Below are positions 45,643 through 52,797 of a DNA stretch of 64,000 nt, piece by piece; within the stretch, counting starts at the first letter, position 1, and the number at the start of each line of letters is the position of its first letter. A program made the translations under genes and the position numbers. Source of the DNA: Solwaraspora sp. WMMD1047 (GTDB lineage: Bacteria > Actinomycetota > Actinomycetes > Mycobacteriales > Micromonosporaceae). Below the pieces are notes generated by a model. The model saw only the letters and a list, made by a program, of their open reading frames with translations, had not been told where the DNA came from and searched no databases. The stretch covers positions 7,756,816 to 7,820,815 of the forward strand of contig NZ_JARUBL010000001.1 of assembly GCF_029626155.1 (NCBI RefSeq), written 5' to 3'.

Positions 45643-45709
45643 GGAAATCAACGTCTCCGACAGAGATTTCCACTCCCCTATTGACGTTGTCTCCCCCATC
45701 CGATACCTC
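45643..45709 (+). promoter_or_regulatory. candidate promoter and operator of the XRE/DUF397 pair
   Basis: TTGACG (45681-45686), 17 bp and TACCTC (45704-45709) resemble a -35/-10 pair, 46 bp before the XRE start. Two overlapping dyads, GGAAATC/GATTTCC (45643-45649, 45665-45671) and CAACGTC/GACGTTG (45649-45655, 45683-45689), could be the regulator's own operator. Confidence 0.4.
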
Positions 45710-45755
45710 TGTCTCGTTCAAGCCACTCCCCCCACCCAACCGAGATGGGAGCACC

Positions 45756-46622
45756 ATGGCCGACAATGGATCTTCCGTACCCCGCAGGCAGCTCGGCAGA
45801 ATGCTGAGGAAATCTCGCGAGGAGGCGGGCATCGCACTGGAGGCGGCCGCCGAGGATCTTGAATGGAGCCGGGCGAAAATGTACCGGCTGGAAGGCGGCG
45901 CGGTCGCCACCCGCACCCACGACGTCGCCCTTATGTGCCAGCTCTACGGCACCACCGACGAACTGACCAAGGCGATGGTCGGCCTGGCCCGGGAGAGCAA
46001 GTCCAAGGGCTGGTGGCACGCCTACGGCGACGTGCTGCCCGACTGGTTCAGCCTCTACGTCGGCATGGAGGACGCCGCGACCCGCATCCGCGAGTACGAG
46101 CCGGCCCTGGTCCCCGGCCTGCTACAGACCCCCGCCTACGCCACCGCCGTGCTGAGCAGCCGCCCCGGCGCCACCGCCGAGCAGGTCCAGCAGGCGGTGA
46201 ACCTGCGGATCGAGCGCCAGAAGATCCTGGCCCGGCGCCGCCCGCTCCCACCGGTGCTGGAGCTGATCCTGGACGAGGCGGTGCTACGCCGCCGAGCCGA
46301 CATGATGCCCGAACAACTGGCCCACCTACTGACCTGCGCAGCCCTGCCCCGGGTCAGCCTGCGCGTGCTGCCGCTCGCCACCGGCCCGCATCACGCCTGC
46401 CTGGCCGGTGCCTTCTCGATCCTGGAGTTCGCCGCCCAGCGCGGCAACATCCCCGAGCCGACCACCATCTACAGCGAGAGCCTGACCGGCGCGCTCTATC
46501 TCGACAAGCCGGGCGAGGTGGCGACCTACGACGAGGCGTGGCGCAGCCTGACCGATCTTGCCCTCACTGAGGAAGAATCGGCAGCGCTGATCGACGACAT
46601 CAAGGAGGGTTTCGATGCCTGA
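45756..46622 (+). CDS. XRE-family regulator with DUF5753 domain
   Basis: 288 aa from the ATG at 45756 (GGGAG 4 bp upstream). An N-terminal helix-turn-helix (LGRMLRKSREEAGIALEAAAEDLEWSRAKMYRLEGGAVATRTHDVALMCQLYG) is followed by DUF5753 (residues ~90-280), with the typical YEPALVPGLLQTPAYATAVL and RRRPLPPVLELILDEAVLRR. In actinomycetes these proteins pair with a DUF397 protein, and the pairs resemble regulators of morphology or antitoxin systems. The stop overlaps the next start by 8 bp. The downstream hairpin 46810-46861 ends the transcript. Confidence 0.93.
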   Translation: MADNGSSVPRRQLGRMLRKSREEAGIALEAAAEDLEWSRAKMYRLEGGAVATRTHDVALMCQLYGTTDELTKAMVGLARESKSKGWWHAYGDVLPDWFSLYVGMEDAATRIREYEPALVPGLLQTPAYATAVLSSRPGATAEQVQQAVNLRIERQKILARRRPLPPVLELILDEAVLRRRADMMPEQLAHLLTCAALPRVSLRVLPLATGPHHACLAGAFSILEFAAQRGNIPEPTTIYSESLTGALYLDKPGEVATYDEAWRSLTDLALTEEESAALIDDIKEGFDA

Positions 46623-46803
46623 CCTGACCGGCGCGAAGTGGCGCAAGAGCAGCCGCAGCGGCTCCACGGGCGGCAACTGCGTGGAGGTCGCCGACAACCT
46701 GCCCAACCTGGTAGCCGTCCGCGACAGCAAGGACCCCGCCGGCCCCACCCTCCACTTCACCCCCCACCACTGGCGCACCTTCGTCGCCCACCTCACCCCC
46801 TGA
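46615..46803 (+). CDS. DUF397 domain protein
   Basis: 62 aa: PDLTGAKWRKSSRSGSTGGNCVEVADN, then LVAVRDSKDPAGPTLHFTPHHWRTFVAHL. The W(R/K)KSS(R/Y)S...NCVEVA and VRDSKDP...F(T/S)...W motifs define DUF397. It overlaps the XRE gene by 8 bp and is translationally coupled. Such small partners bind and modulate their XRE regulator. Confidence 0.95.
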   Translation: MPDLTGAKWRKSSRSGSTGGNCVEVADNLPNLVAVRDSKDPAGPTLHFTPHHWRTFVAHLTP

Positions 46804-46809
46804 GCCACC

Positions 46810-46861
46810 GTGATCGCGAAGGGTCCGGGTCGCTCGCATAGCCCGAACCCTTCGCGATCAC
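46810..46861. terminator. terminator hairpin after DUF397
   Basis: GTGATCGCGAAGGGT (46810-46824) pairs perfectly with ACCCTTCGCGATCAC (46847-46861), continuing for 5 more pairs (one G-U) after a single mismatch, around a 10-nt loop. It starts 6 bp after the DUF397 stop and separates it from the toxin-antitoxin module. Confidence 0.85.
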
Positions 46862-46904
46862 AGAACGGGTGCGTGACGGATCCTGCGCCCGGCGCCGCGG
46901 GGAG

Positions 46905-46925
46905 TAGACTAAGCTGTTAGCTAAC
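46905..46925 (+). promoter_or_regulatory. candidate -10 and operator of the toxin-antitoxin operon
   Basis: TAGACT (46905-46910) resembles a -10 hexamer, and the perfect 10-bp palindrome GTTAGCTAAC (46916-46925) follows it, 14 bp before the antitoxin start. Phd-type antitoxins repress their own operon, so this is a plausible autoregulatory site. Confidence 0.4.
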
Positions 46926-46939
46926 CACGGAGGTGGGCG

Positions 46940-47191
46940 ATGTCAGAGGCAGTGCACTACAACATGCACGACGCCAAGACGCACCTGTCGCGCATCATCG
47001 AACGGGTCGAACGCGGCGAGGAGATCATCATCGACCGGGCCGGCACCCCCGTGGCGAAGGTCGTTCCGCTTGTTCGCCGCGTGAACCGGACCGCCATCGG
47101 CAGCCTCGCCGGTCAGGTCGATCTGTCGGGTGATTGGGACTCACCGCAGACCAACGCCGAGATCGCCGCCGACTTCGGGATGGGCGGATGA
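46940..47191 (+). CDS. Phd/YefM-family antitoxin
   Basis: 83 aa. YNMHDAKTHLSRIIERVERGEEIIIDRAGTPVAKVVPL is the Phd/YefM DNA-binding fold (xxAKxxLSxLlxrVexGEeiiIxRxGkPvAxlvp). The C-terminal part (TAIGSLAGQVDLSGDWDSPQTNAEIAADFGMGG) is the toxin-neutralising tail. GGAGGTGG precedes the ATG. It overlaps the toxin gene by 4 bp (ATGA). Confidence 0.95.
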   Translation: MSEAVHYNMHDAKTHLSRIIERVERGEEIIIDRAGTPVAKVVPLVRRVNRTAIGSLAGQVDLSGDWDSPQTNAEIAADFGMGG

Positions 47192-47562
47192 GCCTGCTGC
47201 TGGACACCCACATCGCGCTGTGGTCCATCACCGGCGACGCCGCTCTCGACGACGAGTTCCTCGACCGACTACGCCACGACCCCGACATCTTCCTGTCCCC
47301 GGTCAGCCTGTGGGAGATCACGATCAAACAGGCCGCCGGAAAGCTCGCCGGCCCGACCGACCTCGCCCAACGGGTCCGCGACATGGGGTTCCGCGAACTG
47401 CCGGTGACCTACGCCCATGCAATCGCCGCCGGGCGGCTCCCACCGCACCACCGTGACCCGTTCGATCGCATGCTGGTGGCGCAGGCGGCCGTCGAGGGCC
47501 TGACCCTTGTCTCCCGCGACGAGTCGATTGCGCAGTACGACGTGGATCTACTGAAGGCGTAA
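47188..47562 (+). CDS. VapC-family PIN-domain toxin (ribonuclease)
   Basis: 124 aa: MSLLLDTHIALWSITGD carries the first active-site Asp (LLLDTH), then an acidic residue in SPVSLWEITIKQAAGKL, and HHRDPFDRMLVAQAAVEGLTLVSRDESIAQYDV with the remaining acidic residues (DPFDR, SRDE). This is the PIN Sll0205-type fold. It cleaves tRNA or rRNA when freed from its antitoxin. The start overlaps the antitoxin stop; an upstream in-frame GTG at 47134 lies inside the antitoxin gene. Confidence 0.94.
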   Translation: MSLLLDTHIALWSITGDAALDDEFLDRLRHDPDIFLSPVSLWEITIKQAAGKLAGPTDLAQRVRDMGFRELPVTYAHAIAAGRLPPHHRDPFDRMLVAQAAVEGLTLVSRDESIAQYDVDLLKA

Positions 47563-47613
47563 CGGCAGCATCCACGACCCCAGATCTTGTCCGTCGTTGA
47601 GACGTTCCGTTGT

Positions 47614-47623
47614 CGCTGGGGCG
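47614..47623. repeat. left 10-bp target site duplication of the IS element
   Basis: CGCTGGGGCG at 47614-47623 is repeated at 49147-49156, immediately outside the two terminal inverted repeats. The 10-bp length fits IS4-family target duplications (9-12 bp). Confidence 0.93.
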
Positions 47624-47664
47624 CAATGCCAGGAAGTTAAGGGTGTGTCACGTGCCTGAATAAG

Positions 47665-47721
47665 ACGAAGCTCCTGTAGAACGTGGATCGACCAAGATCT
47701 AAATTCATACAGGAGCTTCGT
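47665..47721 (+). promoter_or_regulatory. hairpin sequestering the transposase ribosome site
   Basis: ACGAAGCTCCTGTA (47665-47678) pairs perfectly with TACAGGAGCTTCGT (47708-47721) around a 29-nt loop. The 3' arm contains the AGGAG Shine-Dalgarno (47711-47715) and reaches the first base of the TTG start codon. Read-through mRNA entering the IS would fold the site away. Transcripts starting inside the loop would not. This resembles the fold-back inhibition known in IS10 and IS50. Confidence 0.75.
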
Positions 47722-49133
47722 TGTCCGGGGATTCTTCCATGGATGCGTTGCCGCGGCTTGGTGCGGGCGCCGCGTGGCAACACATCGGGCTGGGCGTGCT
47801 GTCACAGTCGGTGCCGCGAGAGCTCATCGATGAGGCGGTAGCGGCGACCGGAGTCACTCAGCGGCGGGTACGTCTGCTGCCGGCTCGGGTGGTGGTGTTG
47901 TTTGTGTTGGCGATGTGCCTGTTCAGTACGGACGGCTACCGGCAGGTGTGGCGGTTGCTGGTTTCGGGCTGGCCCGCGTTGGCCAGGATCACCCCTACCA
48001 CCTCGGCGTTTTCTCAGGCCCGTCAGCGGTTGGGGGAGGCGCCTCTGAGATATCTGTTCGAGCGGGTGGCCGGGGCGCGGGGCGAGCCGGGCATGCCCGG
48101 CGTGTTCGTGGCCGGACGGCGGGTCGTGGCCTGGGACGGCACCAAGCTGCAGACGGCCGACAGTCCCGCCAATGAGGCCGCTTTTGGTCGTGATGCGGGT
48201 GGCGGTGGCAACACGGCGGGCTACCCACGGCTGTGGCTGTTGACGTTGATCGAGTGTGGCACGCATGCGGTCATCGGTGCGTCGTTCGGCCGCGAAGCGG
48301 AAATGGTCCAGGCCCGCGCCCTGCTTCCCCTGCTACGGGAAGACATGCTGCTCGTCGCTGACCGGAACTTTCACGGCTATGACCTGTGGCGGGCAGCGGA
48401 GGCCACCGGCGCAGGACTGCTCTGGCGGATGAAGTCCAACCGCCACCTGCCCGTGGTAAGGGCACTGCCAGATGGATCTTGGATATCAGTCATCAAACCC
48501 CCACCAGGGCGGCGGCGGGGCACCGAACCGGTCATCACCGTCCGGGTGATCGAGTACACCGTCACGGTCGCCACCACCAACCGACACGGCGTGACGGCAT
48601 GCCGGACCGAGCGGTACCGGCTGGTCACCAACCTACTCTGCCCGCAGGACATCACCGCGGGACAGCTGATCGACTGCTACCACCAACGCTGGGAAACAGA
48701 GAACAGCTACCAGAACCTCAAGACCCACCAGCGAGGGTCGAAGGTCGTACTACGTTCCCACGATCCCACCGGTGTCCGGCAGGAGATGTGGGCTCATCTC
48801 ATCGTCTACCAAGCGTTACGGGACCTGATCACCACGACCGCCGCCGAGCATCACCTCGACCCCGACCGACTACCGTTCCTGACCTGCCTACGCCTGGCAC
48901 GTCGACACGTCATCAACACCGCGATCACCACCAGCCGGGACCTCACCAGCGCACTGATCACGGTCGCTGACGAACTCCTAGACGATCAGACCGGCCCACG
49001 CCGGTCACGCTCCAGCCCCCGAGCGGTCAAACGCCCTACCTCGCCCTACCGCGGCAAGAAACGAACCGAACCAGCATCAACCACAGCCACCTACACCACC
49101 AACCTCACCAAACCCGGCCCGGAAAGCACTTAA
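47721..49133 (+). CDS. IS4-family DDE transposase
   Basis: 470 aa from TTG 47721 (AGGAG 5 bp upstream); ATG 47739 is an alternative. The N-terminal domain (VPRELIDEAVAATGVTQRRVRLLPARVVVLFVLAM) is the IS4 N-domain, then the RNase H-like core has VVAWDGTKLQTAD (first Asp), MLLVADRNFHGYDLW (second Asp), and CYHQRWETENSYQNLKTHQ, which fits the IS4 Y-(2)-R-(3)-E-(6)-K signature exactly and provides the catalytic Glu. The gene appears intact and the element complete, so it is probably functional. Confidence 0.95.
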   Translation: MSGDSSMDALPRLGAGAAWQHIGLGVLSQSVPRELIDEAVAATGVTQRRVRLLPARVVVLFVLAMCLFSTDGYRQVWRLLVSGWPALARITPTTSAFSQARQRLGEAPLRYLFERVAGARGEPGMPGVFVAGRRVVAWDGTKLQTADSPANEAAFGRDAGGGGNTAGYPRLWLLTLIECGTHAVIGASFGREAEMVQARALLPLLREDMLLVADRNFHGYDLWRAAEATGAGLLWRMKSNRHLPVVRALPDGSWISVIKPPPGRRRGTEPVITVRVIEYTVTVATTNRHGVTACRTERYRLVTNLLCPQDITAGQLIDCYHQRWETENSYQNLKTHQRGSKVVLRSHDPTGVRQEMWAHLIVYQALRDLITTTAAEHHLDPDRLPFLTCLRLARRHVINTAITTSRDLTSALITVADELLDDQTGPRRSRSSPRAVKRPTSPYRGKKRTEPASTTATYTTNLTKPGPEST

Positions 49134-49146
49134 CTTCCTGGCATTG

Positions 49147-49156
49147 CGCTGGGGCG
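49147..49156. repeat. right 10-bp target site duplication of the IS element
   Basis: CGCTGGGGCG, identical to 47614-47623, directly follows the right terminal repeat. Confidence 0.93.
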
Positions 49157-49249
49157 ACCATAAACCTTCACAACACCGCGAGGCGTGCCGCACACCGTGC
49201 GCCGGCTAGGACGTCGCAGATTGGCGATGCCGCTGTGGACCGACCGCTG

Positions 49250-49390
49250 TCAGGTCCGCTGCGGGTCGGGCCACGAACGCCGTGCCTCGGACAGCGCCTC
49301 GTCTGCGACCGGCCCGTGCTCCTGTTCCAGCAGGGCGGCGAGTTCCCCGAGGAGATCCAGCTCAAGCTGCCTTGCCACCGCTTCGGTCAT
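49250..49390 (-). CDS. 46-aa antitoxin-like ORF
   Basis: Translation from the minus-strand ATG at 49390 gives MTEAVARQLELDLLGELAALLEQ, then EHGPVADEALSEARRSWPDPQRT and TGA at 49250-49252. The amphipathic helix plus 'EHGPV...A...WPD' C-terminus resembles very small CopG/ribbon-like or antitoxin partner proteins in actinobacteria. No toxin gene follows: the downstream DNA reaches the IS end within 95 bp. No clear ribosome site is visible, so it may be a remnant. It is 60 bp past the stop of the hemolysin-III gene, on the same strand. Confidence 0.45.
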   Translation of the reverse strand: MTEAVARQLELDLLGELAALLEQEHGPVADEALSEARRSWPDPQRT

Positions 49391-49450
49391 GTGGAGACTC
49401 AACCTGCCGCACCTGTCACGCGTCGAGTAACCCGAGTCCGACAGACCAGG

Positions 49451-50128
49451 TCAGGCGAAGAGGGCGAAGTAGATGGCGATGTGGTGGCAGATGGCGGCGA
49501 CCAGGGTGCAGGCGTGGAAGAACTCGTGGTGGCCGAAGACGGTGGGCCACGGGTTCGGCCGGCGCAGCGCGTAGAAGATCGCCCCGACGCTGTACGCGAC
49601 CCCGCCGGCCGCCAGCAGCACCAGCGCGGTGACGCCGCCGTTGCGCAGGATGTCCGGCAGCACCGCGACCGCCACCCAGCCGAGCGCCAGGTACAGCGGC
49701 GCGGAAACCCAGCGCGGCGCGTGCGGCCAGATCACCTTGATGGTGACGCCGGCCACCGCCCCGGTCCAGACCACCGCGAGCAGCACCCCGGAGGCCGGCG
49801 GCGAGAGCAGCAGCAGGCAGAACGGCGTGTAGGTGCCGGCGATGAACACGAAGATCATCGAGTGGTCCATCCGGCGCATCAACCGGTAGCCGCGCGGCGT
49901 CCAGACCCGGCGGTGGTAGAGCGCGCTGGTGCCGAAGAGTCCGCACACGGTGAGGCTGTAGACGAGGCAGCTCACCAGCGGCTGCCAGCCGGGTCGGGTC
50001 GCGGCGAGCATGCAGAGCACGATGCCGCAGACGACCGCGACGAAGAACGCGTACGCGTGGAGCCAGCCGCGCATCCGGGGTTTCCCCAGGTCGACCGGCG
50101 TCATCCGAATCGGGGCCGAGGTGGTCAC
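49451..50128 (-). CDS. hemolysin III/PAQR-family membrane protein
   Basis: 225 aa with seven hydrophobic helices. Family signatures are GTSALYHRRVWTPRG (Ser/His of the metal site), MDHSMIFVFIAGTYTPFCLLL (Asp-His) and VFGHHEFFHACTLVAAICHHIAIYF (HxxxH), which together coordinate zinc in PAQR hydrolase-like proteins. The starter is GTG 50128. Hemolysin III homologues are membrane proteins, possibly ceramidase-like hydrolases. It is divergent from pxpB. Confidence 0.93.
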   Translation of the reverse strand: MTTSAPIRMTPVDLGKPRMRGWLHAYAFFVAVVCGIVLCMLAATRPGWQPLVSCLVYSLTVCGLFGTSALYHRRVWTPRGYRLMRRMDHSMIFVFIAGTYTPFCLLLLSPPASGVLLAVVWTGAVAGVTIKVIWPHAPRWVSAPLYLALGWVAVAVLPDILRNGGVTALVLLAAGGVAYSVGAIFYALRRPNPWPTVFGHHEFFHACTLVAAICHHIAIYFALFA

Positions 50129-50278
50129 CGGATCAGGTTACGGCACCGTAGGTTACTTATAGGTAGTGGAACGCGTCACCCCCACTGAACAGCGCATAGA
50201 CGCCCCGGCCACGACGCCCGCGCCACCTCCGGCACTCAGCCGACGGCCGCGCTTGAAGTGCTCCGGCAAGATAGCTGA

Positions 50279-50944
50279 ATGCGGATCCGCCCGGTCGGCA
50301 CCAACGCCCTCCTGCTCGAATTCGAACCCGGCGAACCCGTCGAACAGGTCGATGACGACCCTGCCGATCGGGAAGGCGGCCCCGCCGACCAGGTCGAGTC
50401 CTGGCGGGCCGAGTTGTGGCGCCGCCGCGAGACCGGCGACCTGACCGCCGCCGACATCGTCCCGGCCGCCCGCACGATCCTGATCGACGGCACCCCCGAC
50501 CCCGAGGCGACGGCCGCCCTGATCGCCGGCTGGCCACCACCGCCGGCCGCCGGCTCCGCGACCGGCAGCCTCCTGGAGATCCCCATCGAGTACGACGGCG
50601 AGGATCTGCCCGACGTCGCGGCGCTCTGGGGCGTCGACGTCACCGAGGCGGTACGCCGGATCAGCGACACCGAACTGCGGGTCGCGTTCTGCGGCTTCTC
50701 CCCCGGCTTCGGCTACCTGACCGGCCTGCCGGCCGACTGGGCGGTGCCCCGCCTAGCCACCCCCCGACCGAAGGTGCCCGCCGGCTCGGTGGCGCTCGCC
50801 GGCCCGTACGCCGGGATCTATCCGACCGCCTCGCCGGGCGGCTGGCGGCTGATCGGCCGCACCGACGTGCCCCTCTTCGACGTGCACCGGGACCCGCCCG
50901 CACTGCTCGTGCCCGGCACCCGCGTCCGGCTGGTGCCGGCATGA
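50279..50944 (+). CDS. pxpB: 5-oxoprolinase subunit PxpB
   Basis: 221 aa. The N-terminal part is IRPVGTNALLLEF and the C-terminal is the KipI/PxpB fold with RISDTELRVAFCGFSPGFGYLTGLP, VPRLATPRPKVPAGSVALAGPYAGIYPTASPGGWRLIGRTDVPLFD. With PxpC and PxpA it cleaves 5-oxoproline (pyroglutamate) to glutamate using ATP. It overlaps pxpC by 4 bp (ATGA). The N-terminal insertion (VEQVDDDPADREGGPAD) is longer than usual. Confidence 0.94.
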   Translation: MRIRPVGTNALLLEFEPGEPVEQVDDDPADREGGPADQVESWRAELWRRRETGDLTAADIVPAARTILIDGTPDPEATAALIAGWPPPPAAGSATGSLLEIPIEYDGEDLPDVAALWGVDVTEAVRRISDTELRVAFCGFSPGFGYLTGLPADWAVPRLATPRPKVPAGSVALAGPYAGIYPTASPGGWRLIGRTDVPLFDVHRDPPALLVPGTRVRLVPA

Positions 50945-52008
50945 CCGGGCCGGTCGAAGGTCGGGTGATCCAGGTGGTGCGGGCCGGGCCGCTCACCACC
51001 GTCCAGGATCTCGGCCGCCCCGGCTGGGCACACCTCGGCGTACCCCGGTCCGGGGCGCTGGACGGTCCCGCCCTGCGGCTGGCGAATCGGCTGGTCGGCA
51101 ACCCGGCCACCGCCGCCGCCCTGGAGATCACCCTGACCGGCTGCACGCTCCGGCTGCCCGACGGCGGCACGATCGCGGTCACCGGGGCACGGTCCCGACT
51201 ACGCGTGGACGGCCAGCCCGCCGACCTGGACACGCCGGTCGCGGTGCCGCCCGGCGCCCTCATCGAGATCGGACCAGCCAAGACCGGCGTACGCGGCTAT
51301 CTGGCCGTGGCCGGCGGCATCGCCGTGCCCCCGGTGCTCGGCAGCCGCTCCACCGACACCCTCTCCGGCCTCGGCCCGCCCCCACTCCGCAACGACCAGA
51401 TCCTCCCGCTCGGCCAACCCAACCAACCCGGCCAACCCGGCGAGCCCAACCAACCCGGCGAGCCCAACCGACCCGGCGCAGAAAACCAGCCCAGCGCGAC
51501 CGACCAGCCCGGCGCAGCCAACCACGCTGGCGCGACGGGCAGGCAGGGCGCCACCGACCAGCCTGGCGTTGCGGGCCAGCGCGTCGCGGCCAGCGAGCCC
51601 TGGGTGATGGACCAGGACGGTGACGGCAGCACGGAGGGCAGTGGACCCCAGTCTGCGTCGGGGCGGGAGTTGACGTTGACCGTGCGGCTCGGGCCGCGGG
51701 ACGACTGGTTCACGCCGGCCGCGATCGAGGCGCTGCTGGGCACGGCGTACACGGTCACGCCGATGAGCAACCGGGTCGGGGCGCGACTGGCCGGCGCGGC
51801 GCTGCCCCGCGCGGAGGCTGGCGAACTGCCCAGCGAGGGCGTGGTGCTCGGGGCGGTACAGGTGCCCGCCGACGGCCAACCGTTGATCTTCCTCGCCGAC
51901 CACCCGACCACCGGCGGGTACCCGGTGATCGCCGTCGTCGAGGACGTCACCCCGCTCGCCCAGGCCCGGCCGGGGACTACGCTGCGGTTCCGTGGACCTC
52001 AACGCTGA
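50941..52008 (+). CDS. pxpC: 5-oxoprolinase subunit PxpC (biotin-dependent carboxyltransferase-like)
   Basis: 355 aa from ATG 50941 (overlapping pxpB). VVRAGPLTTVQDLGRPGWAHLGVPRSGALDGPALRLANRLVGN and ALEITLTGCTLRL are the N-terminal blocks; GVRGYLAVAGGIAVPPVLGSRSTDT is central; and LRLGPRDDWF with SNRVGARLAGAALPR and PLIFLADHPTTGGYPVIAVV are the C-terminal blocks. A low-complexity insertion of ~80 residues (51410-51660; GQPNQPGQPGEPN-type repeats) splits the domain between SGLGPPPLRNDQILPLG and RELTLTVRLG. The catalytic region appears intact. Confidence 0.9.
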   Translation: MTGPVEGRVIQVVRAGPLTTVQDLGRPGWAHLGVPRSGALDGPALRLANRLVGNPATAAALEITLTGCTLRLPDGGTIAVTGARSRLRVDGQPADLDTPVAVPPGALIEIGPAKTGVRGYLAVAGGIAVPPVLGSRSTDTLSGLGPPPLRNDQILPLGQPNQPGQPGEPNQPGEPNRPGAENQPSATDQPGAANHAGATGRQGATDQPGVAGQRVAASEPWVMDQDGDGSTEGSGPQSASGRELTLTVRLGPRDDWFTPAAIEALLGTAYTVTPMSNRVGARLAGAALPRAEAGELPSEGVVLGAVQVPADGQPLIFLADHPTTGGYPVIAVVEDVTPLAQARPGTTLRFRGPQR

Positions 52009-52741
52009 CCTCGGGGAGGGCTTCGGCGTCTGGCAGCTCGGCGACGACGACGCGCTGCTCGACGTGATCACCTCCGCCAACGTCGCCTGCGGCTTCCACG
52101 CCGGCGATCCGGCCACCATGCGCCGGCTCTGCTTGGCCGCCGCCCAGCGCGGGGTCGCGGTGGGCGCGCAGGTCGGCTACCGCGACCTGGCCGGCTTCGG
52201 CCGGCGCCGGATCGAGTACGACGTCGCCGAGCTGCGCGACGACGTGACCTATCAGATCGGCGCGCTGGCCGGGTTCTGCCGGGTGGCCGGCACCACCCTG
52301 CGTTACGTCAAGCCGCACGGCGCCCTCTACAACACGGCCGCCGTGGACGAGACGCAGGCGGCGGCGGTGGTGGCCGCCCTGCTCGACTTCGACCGGACGC
52401 TGCCGTTGCTCTGCCTGCCCGGCTCGGTGCTGGCCGAGCTCGCCGCCGGCGGCGGGCTGCGGGTGGTGCCCGAGGGCTTCGCCGACCGGGGCTACCAGCC
52501 GACCGGGAACCTGGTGCCGCGCTCGGCGCCGGACGCGCTTGTCACCGCGGCGGACGAGGTGGCCCGGCGGGCGGTCCGGATGGCCACCGAGCAGACCGTG
52601 CTGGCGGTGGACGGCAGCGTGGTGCCGGTGCCGGTGGAGTCGATCTGCCTGCACGGCGACACCCCGGGCGCGGTCGCCCTCGCCGCGCAGGTACGCGCCG
52701 CACTCACCTCGACCGGGGTGCCGCTCGCGCCGTTCGCCTGA
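51992..52741 (+). CDS. pxpA: 5-oxoprolinase subunit PxpA (LamB/YcsF)
   Basis: 249 aa starting at GTG 51992, overlapping pxpC by 17 bp. MDLNADLGEGFGVWQLGDDDALLDVITSANVACGFHAGDP is the LamB/YcsF signature, with further motifs VGAQVGYRDLAGFGRR, LRYVKPHGALYN, VVPEGFADRGY and ICLHGDTPGAVALA. It is the catalytic subunit completing the pxpBCA operon for pyroglutamate degradation. Confidence 0.96.
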   Translation: MDLNADLGEGFGVWQLGDDDALLDVITSANVACGFHAGDPATMRRLCLAAAQRGVAVGAQVGYRDLAGFGRRRIEYDVAELRDDVTYQIGALAGFCRVAGTTLRYVKPHGALYNTAAVDETQAAAVVAALLDFDRTLPLLCLPGSVLAELAAGGGLRVVPEGFADRGYQPTGNLVPRSAPDALVTAADEVARRAVRMATEQTVLAVDGSVVPVPVESICLHGDTPGAVALAAQVRAALTSTGVPLAPFA

Positions 52742-52797
52742 CGGCCCCGCCGGGGCGAGGTGCGGATACAGCCGGCGCAGATCCCGGCCGGCGCGGG

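Larger units (their letters stand above)
47624..49146 (+). mobile_element. intact IS4-family insertion sequence, 1523 bp
   Basis: The 18-bp terminal inverted repeats CAATGCCAGGAAGTTAAG (47624-47641) and CTTAACTTCCTGGCATTG (49129-49146) are identical, and the flanking 10-bp duplication CGCTGGGGCG (47614-47623, 49147-49156) is intact. One transposase gene fills the element. Perfect ends and duplication suggest a recent insertion. The element lies 61 bp downstream of the VapC gene. Confidence 0.95.
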
